Notes: generated by a model from the letters alone, not told the origin. Numbered from the stretch's first letter, positions 47,003 to 58,375 are shown. The stretch: DNA of 64,000 bases from Xylogone sp. PMI_703 (GCA_021399445.1 JAJTUQ010000005.1:4836001-4900000); one strand, 5' to 3'. A program made the numbers and translations.

Positions 47003-48325
47003 ACTGATTGCCAGCACGTTTCGCCTGCAACGCCGCATCTTGTTACATAACAGCTACTCTAGACTCCTCCATTTCACCTTTATTACCTCACCTCACATCA
47101 TCTTCGGCTCACCGCACCTTGTTGCTTCTTTGCTATCGCGGGGCCGCTGTGCTTTGTTGCTTTGGAGTGGCAATTGATATATAAGAGCAGACCGCTCTCG
47201 CAGCTTGCGCGCGCAAAACCCATAGAAGGCTTCTGCGCTTCGCCTCGTGAACCCCCCGCCCAGGCCCAGGCGCTCTCTCACTGCGACCCTCTCTCCCAAC
47301 TGTCTCTTGCTCTGCCCACTGAGCCCACTGCAACGGTTCCACTGCTGCTGGGGAACGCGCCCTTCGACCGCTGCCAGCTGCTCTCTGCCCTCCACCGACC
47401 TGCAACACGCCTGTCAAAGCTGCAAACTGCACGCCGTGACTGCGACTTGCGACTGCAATTACCACTGCCACCGCTGTGCACTCCCCGACTGCCGCTCCCT
47501 TGGGCTTGGCTTGCTGTATTCTGCGCCGTCCTCAATAGTACCTTTTCGCTCCAGTAGTGGCCATCGAATCGTCACGCTGCAGCTCCGGTCGTTCAACGCG
47601 CCGTCACGATCCTGATTTGATTCTGATTCTTTCCCTCCCTCTTCTCTCGCACGCAATATCTTTGGAGGTTGCCCGCCGACCGGAGCCCCTCATTGCTCAC
47701 CGCCTTCGACTACCTGCTAATTTTCACTGCGGCCACCGCCCCGATTGGTGGATCCTGCCACTGAACGCCAGGCCTCACCAGCTTTTATTGCCGGCGCATC
47801 CAACACGAAATCGGTAGGGCTAGGAACGAGGGCTGGTTGCTGAGAGACTTGACCGGTACGTCTGCTCCAGACCAAACTCTTTGCTCAATACCATTTCCCT
47901 TCTGCTCTACTTCCACCTCGTGTACCTCAGCACTGGACCGAGACTGACAATAAAAAAGTAAACCACACCCAATCAGACGAGTGGGACACCCGAGACCGAA
48001 GGCAGTAACCAAAAGTACATCTTAGAGGGCCTGTTTTTCCTCAGTTACATATTCAGAAGCGAGCAACATCCTGCTGCCTCATATCAGAAGTCTCCCAGTC
48101 CCTCGCTACAGCATTTCTGGAGTAGGAGGAGTTCATTAGTCATTATAAGCGCACTCTGCGACAGAATTATAAATTGCGTGTCGGGCAATTACTTCAGAAA
48201 GCAGTAATTATTCCTTGGCCGCGAACAAATTTGAGCAGGCATCTCTGGCATTCATTGCGGTTGGGTTACACATACACTGGGAAATCGCGCTGGCCACCGG
48301 CCAAGTCTCCTTATCCCGTTTTCCC
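47003..48325 (+). promoter_or_regulatory. ATG-free CT-rich leader of nmrA, with TATA motif
   Basis: Read line by line, the plus strand has no ATG in these 1323 bases; the first one is the in-frame ATG at 48326. The sequence is C- and T-rich. A TATATAAG element lies at 47178-47185, so transcription could start at about 47210-47290, giving a leader of roughly 1 kb. A GTACGT at 47856 and a CTCAG at 47926-47930 could delimit a 75-nt leader intron. The absence of ATG is what selection against upstream starts in a transcribed leader would produce. Transcription itself is inferred. Confidence 0.55.
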
Positions 48326-49711
48326 ATGCCCTCCGCAATCACCAGGTCTGAACTTCCCATCAGGCCCCGTCAAGAACCCCCACCACGACAGCTGAAGCAC
48401 GCCTTGGCTTCATCTTTCCCAGAACACCAGTACGACTCTCTCGGTGCTATCCTTGCGCCTTTCACCAAGACTTCCTCCAGCGAACGACTCTCAAAACGTC
48501 CCATGCCAACTCCAAACAAGACCATCGCTGTCGTCAACTCTAGTGGTCGACAAGCTGCGTCATTTATTCGCGTTGCGAGTGCTGTAGGCTACCGTGTTCG
48601 CGCCCAGCTCAGGAACCTGGATGGCATCGTAGCCAGCGAGATATCATCCCTTCCAAATGTTACCGTTCTAGTTGGAGAGTTGTATACCAAACCCACCGTT
48701 AGCGGGAATGCCTCTCCTGAACTGGCAAACAAGGCCACAGGTATTAACCATGACCTGATCAAGGAGCTTTTCAAGGGCGGGGTCCAGCTAGCTTTTATCA
48801 ACACCACGTTCTGGGGCGATGAGGTAGCCATAGGAAAAGCTCTCGCAGATGCTGCCTTGGCTGCTGGAGTCCAGCACTACATCTACAGCAGTATGCCAAA
48901 TTATAGTCTAGTTAATCCAGATTGGCCATCTCTGCCGCTTTGGTCCTCCAAGCACACTGTTGAAATGTATATTCGTTCTCTCGCTTCAAAAGGCTTACAG
49001 GCCACCTTCCTCTACACTGGTATCTACAACAACAATTTTACTTCCCTCCTCTATCCTCTGTTCTGCATGGAGCTGCAGCCGGATGGCTCCTTTCTTTGGC
49101 AAGCACCATTCCACCCCGACGTAAAGCTCCCTTGGTTAGACGCGGAGCACGATGTGGGACCTGCTGTGCTGCAGCTGATAAAGGATGGTCCATCCCAATG
49201 GGGTGGCCAGAGGATAGCTCTCGCATATGAAATGCTGTCACCGATCGAAGCGTGTGAAGCGTTCGCTCGTGGTGTAGGGCGACCAGTTAGATATAAACAA
49301 GGACCCATTGAGATCAAGGTGAAGATTCCGGCAGGGTACAAGGAACAGTTGGAGGCTCTAGAAAAGCTATATAGCATTGGAGCCAAGGATCCCAGGTTAC
49401 AGCCTCCATACTTCGGAGATAGACTGTTCGAGGACAGTTGCCCTTCAGAAGCATTAGCTCTTTGGGAAGGATATCGAGGCCTAGAGGAATACGCGCGAGA
49501 AGCTTTCCCACTCGAGGAGGCTGCAAATGGGTTGACCTGGATGAACGAACCTTACGGCGCTGAAGAAACAGATGAGGAGGGCAGGATAGAAGGAGGCGAT
49601 GTAGTAGAGGAGGAGGACGATGACGATGATGATGATGAGGGACTAGTTATCGGTGGTGGCGTTACTGGGGATAGCACACCAGCCCGCAGAGAGGAAGAAT
49701 GGCTTGCTTGA
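48326..49711 (+). CDS. nmrA: NmrA-like nitrogen metabolite repression regulator
   Basis: Single exon, 461 residues from the first ATG of the leader. NmrA/NMR proteins bind NAD(P) through a Rossmann fold but lack SDR catalysis. They bind the GATA factor AreA/NIT2 and block it when ammonium or glutamine is plentiful. The core starts at residue 60 (MPTPNKTIAVVNSSGRQAAS) and contains the modified glycine motif NSSGRQAA, YRVRAQLRNLDG, FINTTFWGDEVAIG, HYIYSSMPNYS and the conserved WSSKHTVEMYIRSL. The C-terminus carries an acidic run with seven consecutive Asp. The first 59 residues are Ser/Pro/Arg-rich and absent from the relatives I know, so translation could instead start at 48503. I prefer 48326 because it is the first ATG after a long ATG-free leader and is in frame. 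Confidence 0.9.
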   Translation: MPSAITRSELPIRPRQEPPPRQLKHALASSFPEHQYDSLGAILAPFTKTSSSERLSKRPMPTPNKTIAVVNSSGRQAASFIRVASAVGYRVRAQLRNLDGIVASEISSLPNVTVLVGELYTKPTVSGNASPELANKATGINHDLIKELFKGGVQLAFINTTFWGDEVAIGKALADAALAAGVQHYIYSSMPNYSLVNPDWPSLPLWSSKHTVEMYIRSLASKGLQATFLYTGIYNNNFTSLLYPLFCMELQPDGSFLWQAPFHPDVKLPWLDAEHDVGPAVLQLIKDGPSQWGGQRIALAYEMLSPIEACEAFARGVGRPVRYKQGPIEIKVKIPAGYKEQLEALEKLYSIGAKDPRLQPPYFGDRLFEDSCPSEALALWEGYRGLEEYAREAFPLEEAANGLTWMNEPYGAEETDEEGRIEGGDVVEEEDDDDDDDEGLVIGGGVTGDSTPARREEEWLA

Positions 49712-51004
49712 TTTGAGTACAAAAGCGTTTATACGAACATATCTCCGTTTAATGGCCTTCTATATACCCACGAGAACTCGATATTATCACCTATCATACA
49801 TTGCTTTTCCATTGGACCGGATCACCACACGAAGGGAATGATAACGAACGCGCTGATTCATATCTGTACACGTGCATATATACTTGAAACATGGACATAA
49901 AAGTATGCTTCATGGGGAAGCATCTGGATCAAGGAGCAAGGGCAAGATAAGGAGCTTTGTCTACTGCTTCCAATCTGCCTTAGTTTCACTATTCACTTCT
50001 TAACACCGCTAGTGTTGGCTTGGCTGTACACGCATCTCTCCGTTTTTTTTTAAAAAGCCGTCGTGGTTTCCTTCTCATCTACATCGAGTTTTCTAAGCAT
50101 TGCATGGGACATGGGCGTGGCGCAGCATGGCGTGGATAAGGCGGGAATCACAAATCACGAAGTCTTCTAGCATCATATTATTACAAGTAGTATATTTATA
50201 TTCACATTTTACATAGCGCCTCGCTCCTCATAGCAACGGCATAGCATGGGCATGGCGTGGAATGGAGTAGAGTGATTGGGAGCGACATATTCAACTGGAT
50301 TAAAACTTTGGACCTCTTTATGTGTTTACGTTTGTGCCTTCCATTCTTGTGGACTGAATTCTGGGGATGCTGGAATGAAGGGATCAGGTTTGGAGCCTAG
50401 GTTTTACGGCTGACGGATGGTAAAAATAAGAAAAGAAGAGATTTTGTTTTCGACTAAAAAAAAGGTACTGAAAGAGGGAAAGGAGAAAGGGGATATGAAT
50501 ACCAGATATCAGTTGCTCTGATTAGTCTAGTAGAGAAGCCATGAATAAATGAATGATGAATGAAATAAAGAAGTCAAACTACACACTATATGGCCTGGCT
50601 GATCTAGATATCCGTGTAAATATATGCCCGTAAGAGCTCCTGGAATTTCATTTTGTAAGAGTAAGGATGCAGCCAGTATATTCCTGTTTTGAAAATGACC
50701 TCTGTTCAGGCAGGTGACCAGACGATATTATAGTAGCTATGCGAGATTCCAACCGAATTTTATTATCCATAGTATAGGCACCAAAGGAGAGGCAAAACAA
50801 TTACATAGTAGCGAGTCACCTATTTTTATCTTAGGCAAAAGTGTTCCATTCCAAGAGGGGAAATAAATAGGGGAAGGTATATCAACGTCCTCTTTGTGTG
50901 TCGCTCTATGCATAGATACAACCGTTTAGCTGACAAAACCGGCGATATTGCCATCTCAGTTCAATGACAACTGTCATGACTGAACAGGTTGCTCACTTTC
51001 TCAC
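49712..51004. other. convergent intergenic region
   Basis: 3' flanks of nmrA and the nicotianamine synthase gene. AT-rich with short A and T runs near 50045 and 50455. No gene seen. Confidence 0.65.
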
Positions 51005-52215
51005 TCAGTGCTTCCCTCTCACTCGCCCAACAATGACAGAGTTGACGATATGATTGTAAGGATGGACCACCAGACAAACATCCAAGCACGCTTGCACGAC
51101 TTTAGACGTGGTATCAAATTCCTATAACCCGGTCAGTCAGTCAAGTATAGAATAAGTACGGATGTGATTTACTCACAGGATACAGCAACTTCCTTAAGCT
51201 GTGTGCCGTCCTGATGATGAGCAAGCTCCCTGCGCTCATTCGATTCGTCACATTGAGCAGCACTCTCTCCTTCTCCTCCGTGGTCTGGCCTACCAGAGCC
51301 GCTAGGTAGACAACGTCAAACTCTTCAAGTGCTATAGTCGAGCTACCAGCATCTGCGCATAAGAATTGCATACCCGTAGCTACAGCACCTAGTTTAGAAC
51401 ACAGTAGTTGGGATTGGGAAATAGCTTGGCTGTTACAGTCAATATTTAGAACAACCGGGCCACTACTCCTGCTCTTTGAACCTGCCGGGCTCTTGGGAGT
51501 TAGAGCCTGGCAAAGGCAGAGAGATGTGAGTGGTAATGGTCCTGAACCCAGAAAAGCGATCCTATTAGGGGCTGTCTGTCGGACGGCATAGATTGCTCCA
51601 AGCTCCATGCGTGTGAGGTCGACATAGTTGCTATAATAAGGAAAATTACGCAGGCTTTTCTGGACTATGTGCAATCAGTTAGTGTCTGGCAAGGTTGCCT
51701 TGCCTCCAGTGCAAAATAGTTGGGCTAATGGACCGTATTTGAAGTAAAGGAGAGGTAAATACATAAAATAAAAGGAGAGGTTACCTTCTCCCTCAGTAAC
51801 AGGTTGTGAGATAAGGTCAGCCCAGTAGGACTCAAGATAATACTCAGCTGTACCGCAAATTTGGCGCAGTGCAGGAATCAATCCATAAATATGAGAGCTT
51901 TGGAGAACCTCATGATCTTGTCAGCTACAGTGCCAAAAAAATTTTGGGTCATCCTGGCAATTGACTGATATAGAGAAGGAACAGCTTCCCGCATACTTCA
52001 TTCACCTCTTTCTCGCTCAAACTTTGAATGCAAAGGCTGACTAGCTCACTGAACAGCTCATTCACAATCTTGCACGGGCGAAGATCCAATCTTTGAGATA
52101 ATGCGTCATAAATTGCCCGGATCCTCTCGACTAACCGATCACTCTGCTGTCTTGTCAAGGTAGACTCCTCTTCAGGAGAGCTATCTGAGTCCATGGCGTT
52201 AAAGCAGGGTGACAT
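51005..52215 (-). CDS. nicotianamine synthase
   Basis: Four exons (52215-51997, 51908-51785, 51664-51177, 51121-51005) encode 315 residues. Nicotianamine synthase joins three S-adenosylmethionine aminocarboxypropyl units into the metal chelator nicotianamine. Motifs shared with plant and Neurospora enzymes are the SAM-binding FLGSGPLPLTSLCLCQ, NIDCNSQAISQSQ, FLCADAG, FDVVYLAALVGQ, SLLIIRTAHSLRKLLYP and the C-terminal HPYNHIVNSVIVGRV. The N-terminal helices (RLVERIRAIYDALSQRLDLRPC, LFSELVSLCI) and YYLESYWADLI also fit. The length matches the family (about 300-330). An alternative start at 52194 would drop seven residues. Introns have GTATGC, GTAACC and GTGAGT donors, and intron 2 carries a CTAAC branch point. 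No neighbouring gene is an obvious partner in metallophore synthesis. It diverges from the asparaginase gene. Confidence 0.9.
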
Positions 52216-53701
52216 TTCCGGTTGCTAATAAGGTTGCTGACAAGGTGTGTTCCAGTGAGAGATTTTGGCGGGGAAAGAATATGATGTGTAGGATGGATGC
52301 AAAAGCAGAGCATTCAACAAGCTGGACCTCATCTCCCTCCCGATGTCTCTTACACCCGGTCACACACACTTCTTCCACTCCTGGGAATAACCCCACGGCC
52401 CTTGTGCAGGCACTGCATGTTCGTATGCATCTATGCAGGCAGAGATGCAGGTGGTACCTATCACGACCAGTCGTTTGGGCAGCAATTATTGTGCCTTGTG
52501 TGGTGGAGTCTGAAGTTCTGCTGGATAGCACATGGACTATGGCAGGCTTCATGACTGGCTATGTAAGCAATGGATCCATTCATGCGGGAGCTATCCTGTT
52601 TAAGGAGGTGGAGTTCGACGTAAAGATAGAATCAGTGTGAAAATTTTCTGAGGATGAAGCCGAGAAAGTCTGAGAAGGCGGGGGAAGGAAAGTATCTAGA
52701 AAGTCTCGGTAATATATTCCTCGTCGTGCATGCCTTTCTCTCCTGAACTTCATCCCGTTTGGTCCCTTTGTTGCACAACTGCAGATCTACCCATCAAGGT
52801 AGCTGAGCGAAATCATAAGTGGAGCTAACCGGATGCATCTAAAGTTGTTTGCTAAAGGCGAGTTCGCCGTGAGAAGGAAAGTTGACGCTGTCAAGTTTAG
52901 ATAAATCCCTACACTTATATAGTGTTTTCTATGAGGAAAGAAACTCGGGGAAATAGGGGGGTCCATGAACCCCTAGCATATCAGCACTTGGAATGCAACC
53001 TTCACTATGTTCCACTGAGGGCAAGCCAACTACACCAACTTGGTGACCAATAGTGGTAAGAGGTGAATTTAAGACGAGACTTAATGATAACATCATCAAC
53101 AACTCAAAGAAATAGCAAGAAATGACACGGGTGATAATACGGTCTCCGCGAGCAGACAACACTATCAAAGAGCTTCGAAGGAAAGGGAGACACCATGATT
53201 GCCAATGACTGCAGTGCCAAGCAGAAGCATCTTACCTTGATATAATTACCTATTTTGTCTTCCTAGACCATAACGAACCCCACATGATGGTTGCTTATGT
53301 TCTTCGTAAGGTTGAGAGCAACAGATGAATCATGAAGGATAGATGGACGAGTTGGAAATCGAGTCCTAAAGCCTGAGGCGGCAACAACGCTCCTGCCCAA
53401 AACGGCCTGCGCAACGGCTACTGACGGTCTGTCTCGAAGCGGAGCGTCATCGCAACGCACCTAATCATCGGCTCGGCCGATACGATTAGCAATTTAGCAC
53501 TCATCGAGAAAAAAATGCCGAAAACATTCCAAAAAGAAAGCTGCTATGGCGGTGTAGTCCTTCACCGAGAATCTCGAGACCGATATACCAAAAATTAAAC
53601 AGTGTCACCATCGACCTTAAAGTGCTTGAGTTCAGATTCTTTTCCCATCTCATTCCGACCCTATCTTTGCTGCTGGTTAGGGGGACAAAAGCGAGCTCAA
53701 G
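52216..53701. other. divergent promoter region
   Basis: Shared upstream region (1.5 kb) of nicotianamine synthase (leftward) and asparaginase (rightward). A plus-strand open frame at 52209-52640 overlaps the start of the synthase antisense and lacks any motif. No gene annotated. Confidence 0.55.
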
Positions 53702-55550
53702 ATGGCGACACAATACCCCGAGGCACGAATCCTCATCATAATGACTGGAGGCACCATCTGTATGCGTTCTTCTCCGGAAGGACTAGTGCCAGCAAAAGGT
53801 TTCATGCAGCTCGGAATGGCTCCCCGGCCCTCATTTAACGATATGTCTAGCCCAGGTGAGTTGTTGTGATATCTTCCTTTTGTTTGTTATAAGCAGGAAA
53901 ATAATATATTCAAAGTTCTGAATTAAGAACCCCTGATTATGCAAGAGCTATATGGGAGAAGAAGCAAATATTCAATGGCTCGAAATAATATAGCTTCGAC
54001 CTTGAATTAGTACACCAGTACTGCCCCTTTACAATTTATCAAAGCCTCTGTAGTCTCCATATTAAGTACGGCCGCGTAACCATACATACTTTTTACTACC
54101 TTCTTTGAGCACAAGCTGTCATTCTTAACATATTTCTATTATAGAAAGGGCGCTCTGACTAAGTATATTCCCAGAACCTCTCCCAGTCATGGTAGACGAG
54201 GAAACACAGAAATATTTCCCTAGTCTCCGAACTCCACCTAGCTCCTACTCTCGACATGTCAGATATACCCTTTTCGAGTTTGATCCTCTGCTAGACTCTT
54301 CGTCTATCTCATCCGACGGTTGGACGAAGATTGCTCGAGCGATTGAGCAAAACTACGCACTATTTGATGGGTTTGTTGTCCTCCATGGCACTGATAGTCT
54401 TGCCTACTCCTCTTCGGCCCTTTCCTTCATGCTCGCACACCTTGGGAAACCTGTTATCCTTACTGGTTCCCAGGCTTCAATCTTTTCTCTGCAATCAGAC
54501 GCGGTGGATAACCTTCTTGGTTCATTGATAATAGCTGGCACTTTCATGATTCCTGAGGTCTGCCTTTTCTTTCACCACAACCTTTATAGAGGAAATAGGA
54601 CGACCAAGGTATCATCAACATCTTTTGATGCATTTGCAAGTCCAAACTGCGAACCTCTGGCTCAGGTCAGCGCATTAGGCGTGAGAGTAAACTGGAATAT
54701 TGTCCGGCGACCACGATCTATATCAAAGTTCGATGTCCAGGTAAATCTATCTACGGCCCACGTCGCCTGTCTGCGGATATTTCCTGGTATCAAGCCAGAA
54801 ATGATTGAGTCAGTTCTTCGACTTCCCGGACTACGGGGTCTGATTCTAGAAACCTTCGGTGCAGGAAATGCACCAAGTGGTCAAGATGGTATCTTGATCA
54901 GTATCATAAAAGCTGCCGTGGACCGTGGTATCATTATAGTCAATGTCTCCCAATGCCAATTATCAGGTACCGTCTCCCCTTTATATGCTCCTGCTACAAT
55001 GCTCGGCCGTGCAGGGGTCATATTCGGCCATGATATGACTACCGAAGCAGCGCTTACCAAATTATCTTTCCTCCTCGCTCTTCCAGAACTTACAGTAGAG
55101 GATATTAATACTCAGATGGCACTTTCACTTCGCGGTGAGATGACGGAGGACATGCTGCCTCAATTCGCCCATCCTATCTCCGAGGCAATCAGCATTACTT
55201 CCAGGCAGTCAACCTTTACTGCCCTCGGACACGCCATAACGTCTGGAGATTATGATACAGTATGCCATATTCTTGATGCAGATCCAGCACTGCTCGCCGA
55301 GAAGGATTATGCAGATAACACAGCGCTACATCTTGCTGCTGTAGGAACGGATGTCAGGATCCTACGTGAACTGCTCACTAGAGGTGCTAGTGTTCATGTC
55401 AGGAATAGGGGGTGGAATACTCCACTGTATCTAGCTAGGCAGGTTGGCAATGAAGAGTTTGTAAAGCTTTTGAGCGATGCAGGAGCATTGCTTCATGCCG
55501 ATGAGGTGGAGACGGAAACAGTTAGACGGGATGCTATTAGTGACATATAA
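53702..55550 (+). CDS. L-asparaginase (type I) with C-terminal ankyrin repeats
   Basis: Two exons (53702-53855 and 54175-55550) encode 509 residues. It hydrolyses asparagine to aspartate and ammonia in the cytosol. The N-terminal catalytic motif MTGGTI (nucleophile Thr15 or Thr18) lies in exon 1, and the second motif LHGTDSLAY is near residues 121-129. KPVILTGSQ and LILETFGAGNAP are also family signatures. A C-terminal region from about residue 400 has two to three ankyrin repeats (DNTALHLAAVGTDVRILRELLTRGA, then WNTPLYLARQVGN). The domain order matches animal ASPG/60-kDa lysophospholipase and many fungal homologues. The intron is long for this genome (319 nt), so a small extra exon inside it is possible, though the simple join reads well (SSPEPLPVMVDEE). 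Confidence 0.9.
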
Positions 55551-56162
55551 TATGATAGGGCTCTACAAATGGAGGGGCTTCATAGCTAGAGATTGGAGTC
55601 TGAGAGTTGATGTTCTGGAGATTTCATATTCAGAACATTATGCCGGACTCCAGTCTGACTCAACAAAAGTATTGAGTGGGTCAAGTGACAGTAGACCCCG
55701 ATACAAAATACGAAATATAATCTTACTATCCGGAATAGAGTCAGTTATTCCTCTTGGATACTGATTGAGATGATTCAATCTATCCCGGTGTATTTTTCCT
55801 CGTGATGTGAGAAGACGATAAATATTCGCTCGTCCGCTGGGTTTCGAAAATGAACCGTACCGGTCTAAGCAGCTGAAGGCTCGCATCAGGCAGAAACATT
55901 CCCAGTGCGGAACGAGACCTGCTACGCCACTCAAGCTTCCAAGTTCCAAGACATTCAGGTAGAGACACAGTTCGTCCATGGAAATAGATAATACGGTTGG
56001 TTTATTCGACCGAGGTTATATATAAACCAGCCCTCGAAATGCCTACAAGTCATCCAGAATAGTCTCAATGGCTGCTTGCCACCCAGATTCAACCATCAAC
56101 TTACATTCTACATAAGATCCAGACAAAGGATTGACTTGAACCCAGCAACAAAAACAGGAAAA
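55551..56162. other. intergenic region upstream of the monooxygenase
   Basis: 3' flank of asparaginase and promoter of the monooxygenase. No gene seen. A TATATATAA element at 56017-56025 lies about 140 bases before the monooxygenase start and may be its TATA box. Confidence 0.6.
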
Positions 56163-57953
56163 ATGGACACTATCGATGTTCTCATCGTAGGTGGAGGCCC
56201 AACGGGTCTCATGCTCGCCCTTGAACTCGCAGCGCAAGATGTCTCCTTCCGCATTATCGACAAGGCGCCCCATCGCTCTGAGCAGAGTCGAGCACTGGTT
56301 GTGCAGCCTCGCAGCCTTGAGCTGTTGAACCGCCACGGTATGGCGCAGGACCTCGTGGCACAAGGCTCCCAGAACAAGGTCGTCCAGCTCTTCGTGCATA
56401 AGAAACAAGCCCTAAAGATCAATGCACTTGACATCGCACCCGAAGACTGTCAGTTCCCAACGGTTCTATTCATCTCTCAAGCTGAAACCGAGAAGTTCCT
56501 GGAGAGTGCGTTGAAGGAGAAGTATTGCAAGAATGTGGAGTGGTCCATTACTATCGATGACTTGAAGGATGAGCAGCCGGGCAATGACGATGTTGATAGC
56601 CATGCTATTACAGCAACCCTTCACAGCGCCAAAGGAGAAGCATCCAAGATCCACGCAAAGTACGTTGTAGGCTGTGATGGAGCACACAGCATCGTCCGAC
56701 ATGCTGCTGGGCTTAATTTCGACGGAGCTTCCTACCCCCAAGACTTCATTCTGGCGGACACCCACCTCAATTTCACTGGCCCAGAAACGCAGTCACAACC
56801 ACAATCACCAACACAGCCACAGAGAACGCTCTCTATAACAAACCTCACCATCTGTCTGGGCACATCCGGTTTCATGACAGTATTCCCTCTTAAAGACAAC
56901 CTGTATCGATTGATCTGCATCCGTCCTGGTAACGCGATCACCTCTATCAATAACAATGGCCATGAAAATCCGGACACCAATGGCAATACCAACACCGACA
57001 CACCACCAACTGTCGAAGATTTCCAGTCAGCATTGGACTCCCTCTCTCCAGTCTCAGCAAAAATCCACTCCCCAGTTTGGATCACTCGTTTCCGTCTTCA
57101 CCATCGACAGGTCAACAACTACCGCTCCGGTCGCTTCTTCGTCGCCGGCGATGCAGCTCATATCCACTCCCCAGCAGGCGGCCAAGGCATGAATACCGGC
57201 CTGCAGGACGCCGCAAACCTAGCTTGGAAACTGGGTCTCGCAATTCACCACACCAGTCGTGGACCATACACGCCATCTTCTCTCCTTGAGAGCTATCACT
57301 CGGAGCGATGGAAGGTGGGTCGTCGAGTGCTTAACACAACAGACAAGTTGTTTGAAGCCATTTCTTCAAAAAGTGCGTTGACGATTCGGATTCGGAATTT
57401 CGTCGCCGGTTGGATCTTGCCTTGGGCGGTGTGGTTCCTAGGTAAGAAAGGATTAAGAGGACGATTCAGATTCTTGAGTCAGGTGGGGATTCGGTATCGA
57501 GAGAGCGGGCTTGTGCAGACTGGGGACTGCTACAAGGGAGCACTAAGAGGTGGAGATAGGGCTCCGGATGGGAAGGTTGACGCCGTAAGCAGAGGGAGAG
57601 AGGGAGAGAGGGCGTTGTACCTGCTAGATCTATGTCGCGGTAGAAAGCATCATCTAGTGTTGTTTCTGGGAGGCAAGATGGAAGGGATAACCACTGCTCA
57701 GGCTGAGAGCTTGGAATCTTTTATTGAAGAGAACAGGGAAATCTTCGATGTTGTTAGGATTTTTGGCTCTAAGACTGACCGGGAGCTACAACAAGAAGAG
57801 GAAGAGAGATATAGCGATACTGATGGAACACTTCACTCGCTGTACGGATTTCAAAACGAACCTGGATACGTCCTTATACGGCCGGATGGATACATTGCTC
57901 ATATTGGCCCTCTGAGCGCAATTGAGCAGGTAAGGAGTTGGTTTCGGAAGTAG
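56163..57953 (+). CDS. FAD-dependent aromatic monooxygenase (phenol hydroxylase-like)
   Basis: Single exon, 596 residues from the ATG at 56163; upstream codons in frame have no ATG. It is a class A flavoprotein hydroxylase related to phenol 2-monooxygenase, expected to use NADPH and oxygen to hydroxylate an aromatic or related substrate. Visible are the GxGxxG dinucleotide site (LIVGGGPTG, residues 6-14), the DG motif GCDGAHSIVRHAAG near 170 and the GD motif FVAGDAAHIHSPAGGQGMN near 325-343. A C-terminal thioredoxin-like domain (YLLDLCRGRKHHLVLFLGG to YVLIRPDGYIAHIG) is typical of the phenol hydroxylase group. A Pro/Gln/Thr and Asn-rich insert lies near residues 205-220 and 260-285. There is no signal peptide. 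The substrate is unknown, and no biosynthetic backbone gene lies nearby. Confidence 0.88.
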   Translation: MDTIDVLIVGGGPTGLMLALELAAQDVSFRIIDKAPHRSEQSRALVVQPRSLELLNRHGMAQDLVAQGSQNKVVQLFVHKKQALKINALDIAPEDCQFPTVLFISQAETEKFLESALKEKYCKNVEWSITIDDLKDEQPGNDDVDSHAITATLHSAKGEASKIHAKYVVGCDGAHSIVRHAAGLNFDGASYPQDFILADTHLNFTGPETQSQPQSPTQPQRTLSITNLTICLGTSGFMTVFPLKDNLYRLICIRPGNAITSINNNGHENPDTNGNTNTDTPPTVEDFQSALDSLSPVSAKIHSPVWITRFRLHHRQVNNYRSGRFFVAGDAAHIHSPAGGQGMNTGLQDAANLAWKLGLAIHHTSRGPYTPSSLLESYHSERWKVGRRVLNTTDKLFEAISSKSALTIRIRNFVAGWILPWAVWFLGKKGLRGRFRFLSQVGIRYRESGLVQTGDCYKGALRGGDRAPDGKVDAVSRGREGERALYLLDLCRGRKHHLVLFLGGKMEGITTAQAESLESFIEENREIFDVVRIFGSKTDRELQQEEEERYSDTDGTLHSLYGFQNEPGYVLIRPDGYIAHIGPLSAIEQVRSWFRK

Positions 57954-58375
57954 ATACCCTTGTCTATTTTCTTTTGGGTAGGAACGAACGAGTTCTCATG
58001 AGTATGAATGCGTTACTATATAGATGTACCTCACACCTCTTAATATAATTAATATAACAAATATATATGGATGCTCTGGCCTGTAGGCAAATATAATTCA
58101 AATAAGGAAGTATCGATACAGAAAAACTTCCAAATCTGTTATTTTTAAACAAAATATTTTTGATGACATATAATATCTACCATTAGGTCCACAAGTTAAC
58201 ATTCAAAAGCCTATACATTTAAAATTATAGGCTTAAAAGCTCTTGTTTATATGTATTATAGATTTAGTCTAAGAAAAATATCTGAGATAATGGAATAAAT
58301 AGCATGAGAAATCATGAAATGCTCTTATATGCGAGTCATATACATCGTAAATTATTGAACGGGGGACCTTAATCC
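57954..58375. other. AT-rich convergent intergenic region
   Basis: Very AT-rich 3' flanks of the monooxygenase and the DUF3433 gene. I see nothing else. Confidence 0.65.

Noticed and set aside
47162..47557. 131-codon open frame in the nmrA leader
   Set aside because: It has no ATG and reflects the C-rich composition of the leader; three frames are open there at once.
52209..52640. 143-codon plus-strand frame in the synthase-asparaginase promoter
   Set aside because: No motif, it starts over the antisense of the nicotianamine synthase start, and competing frames are open in the same DNA.
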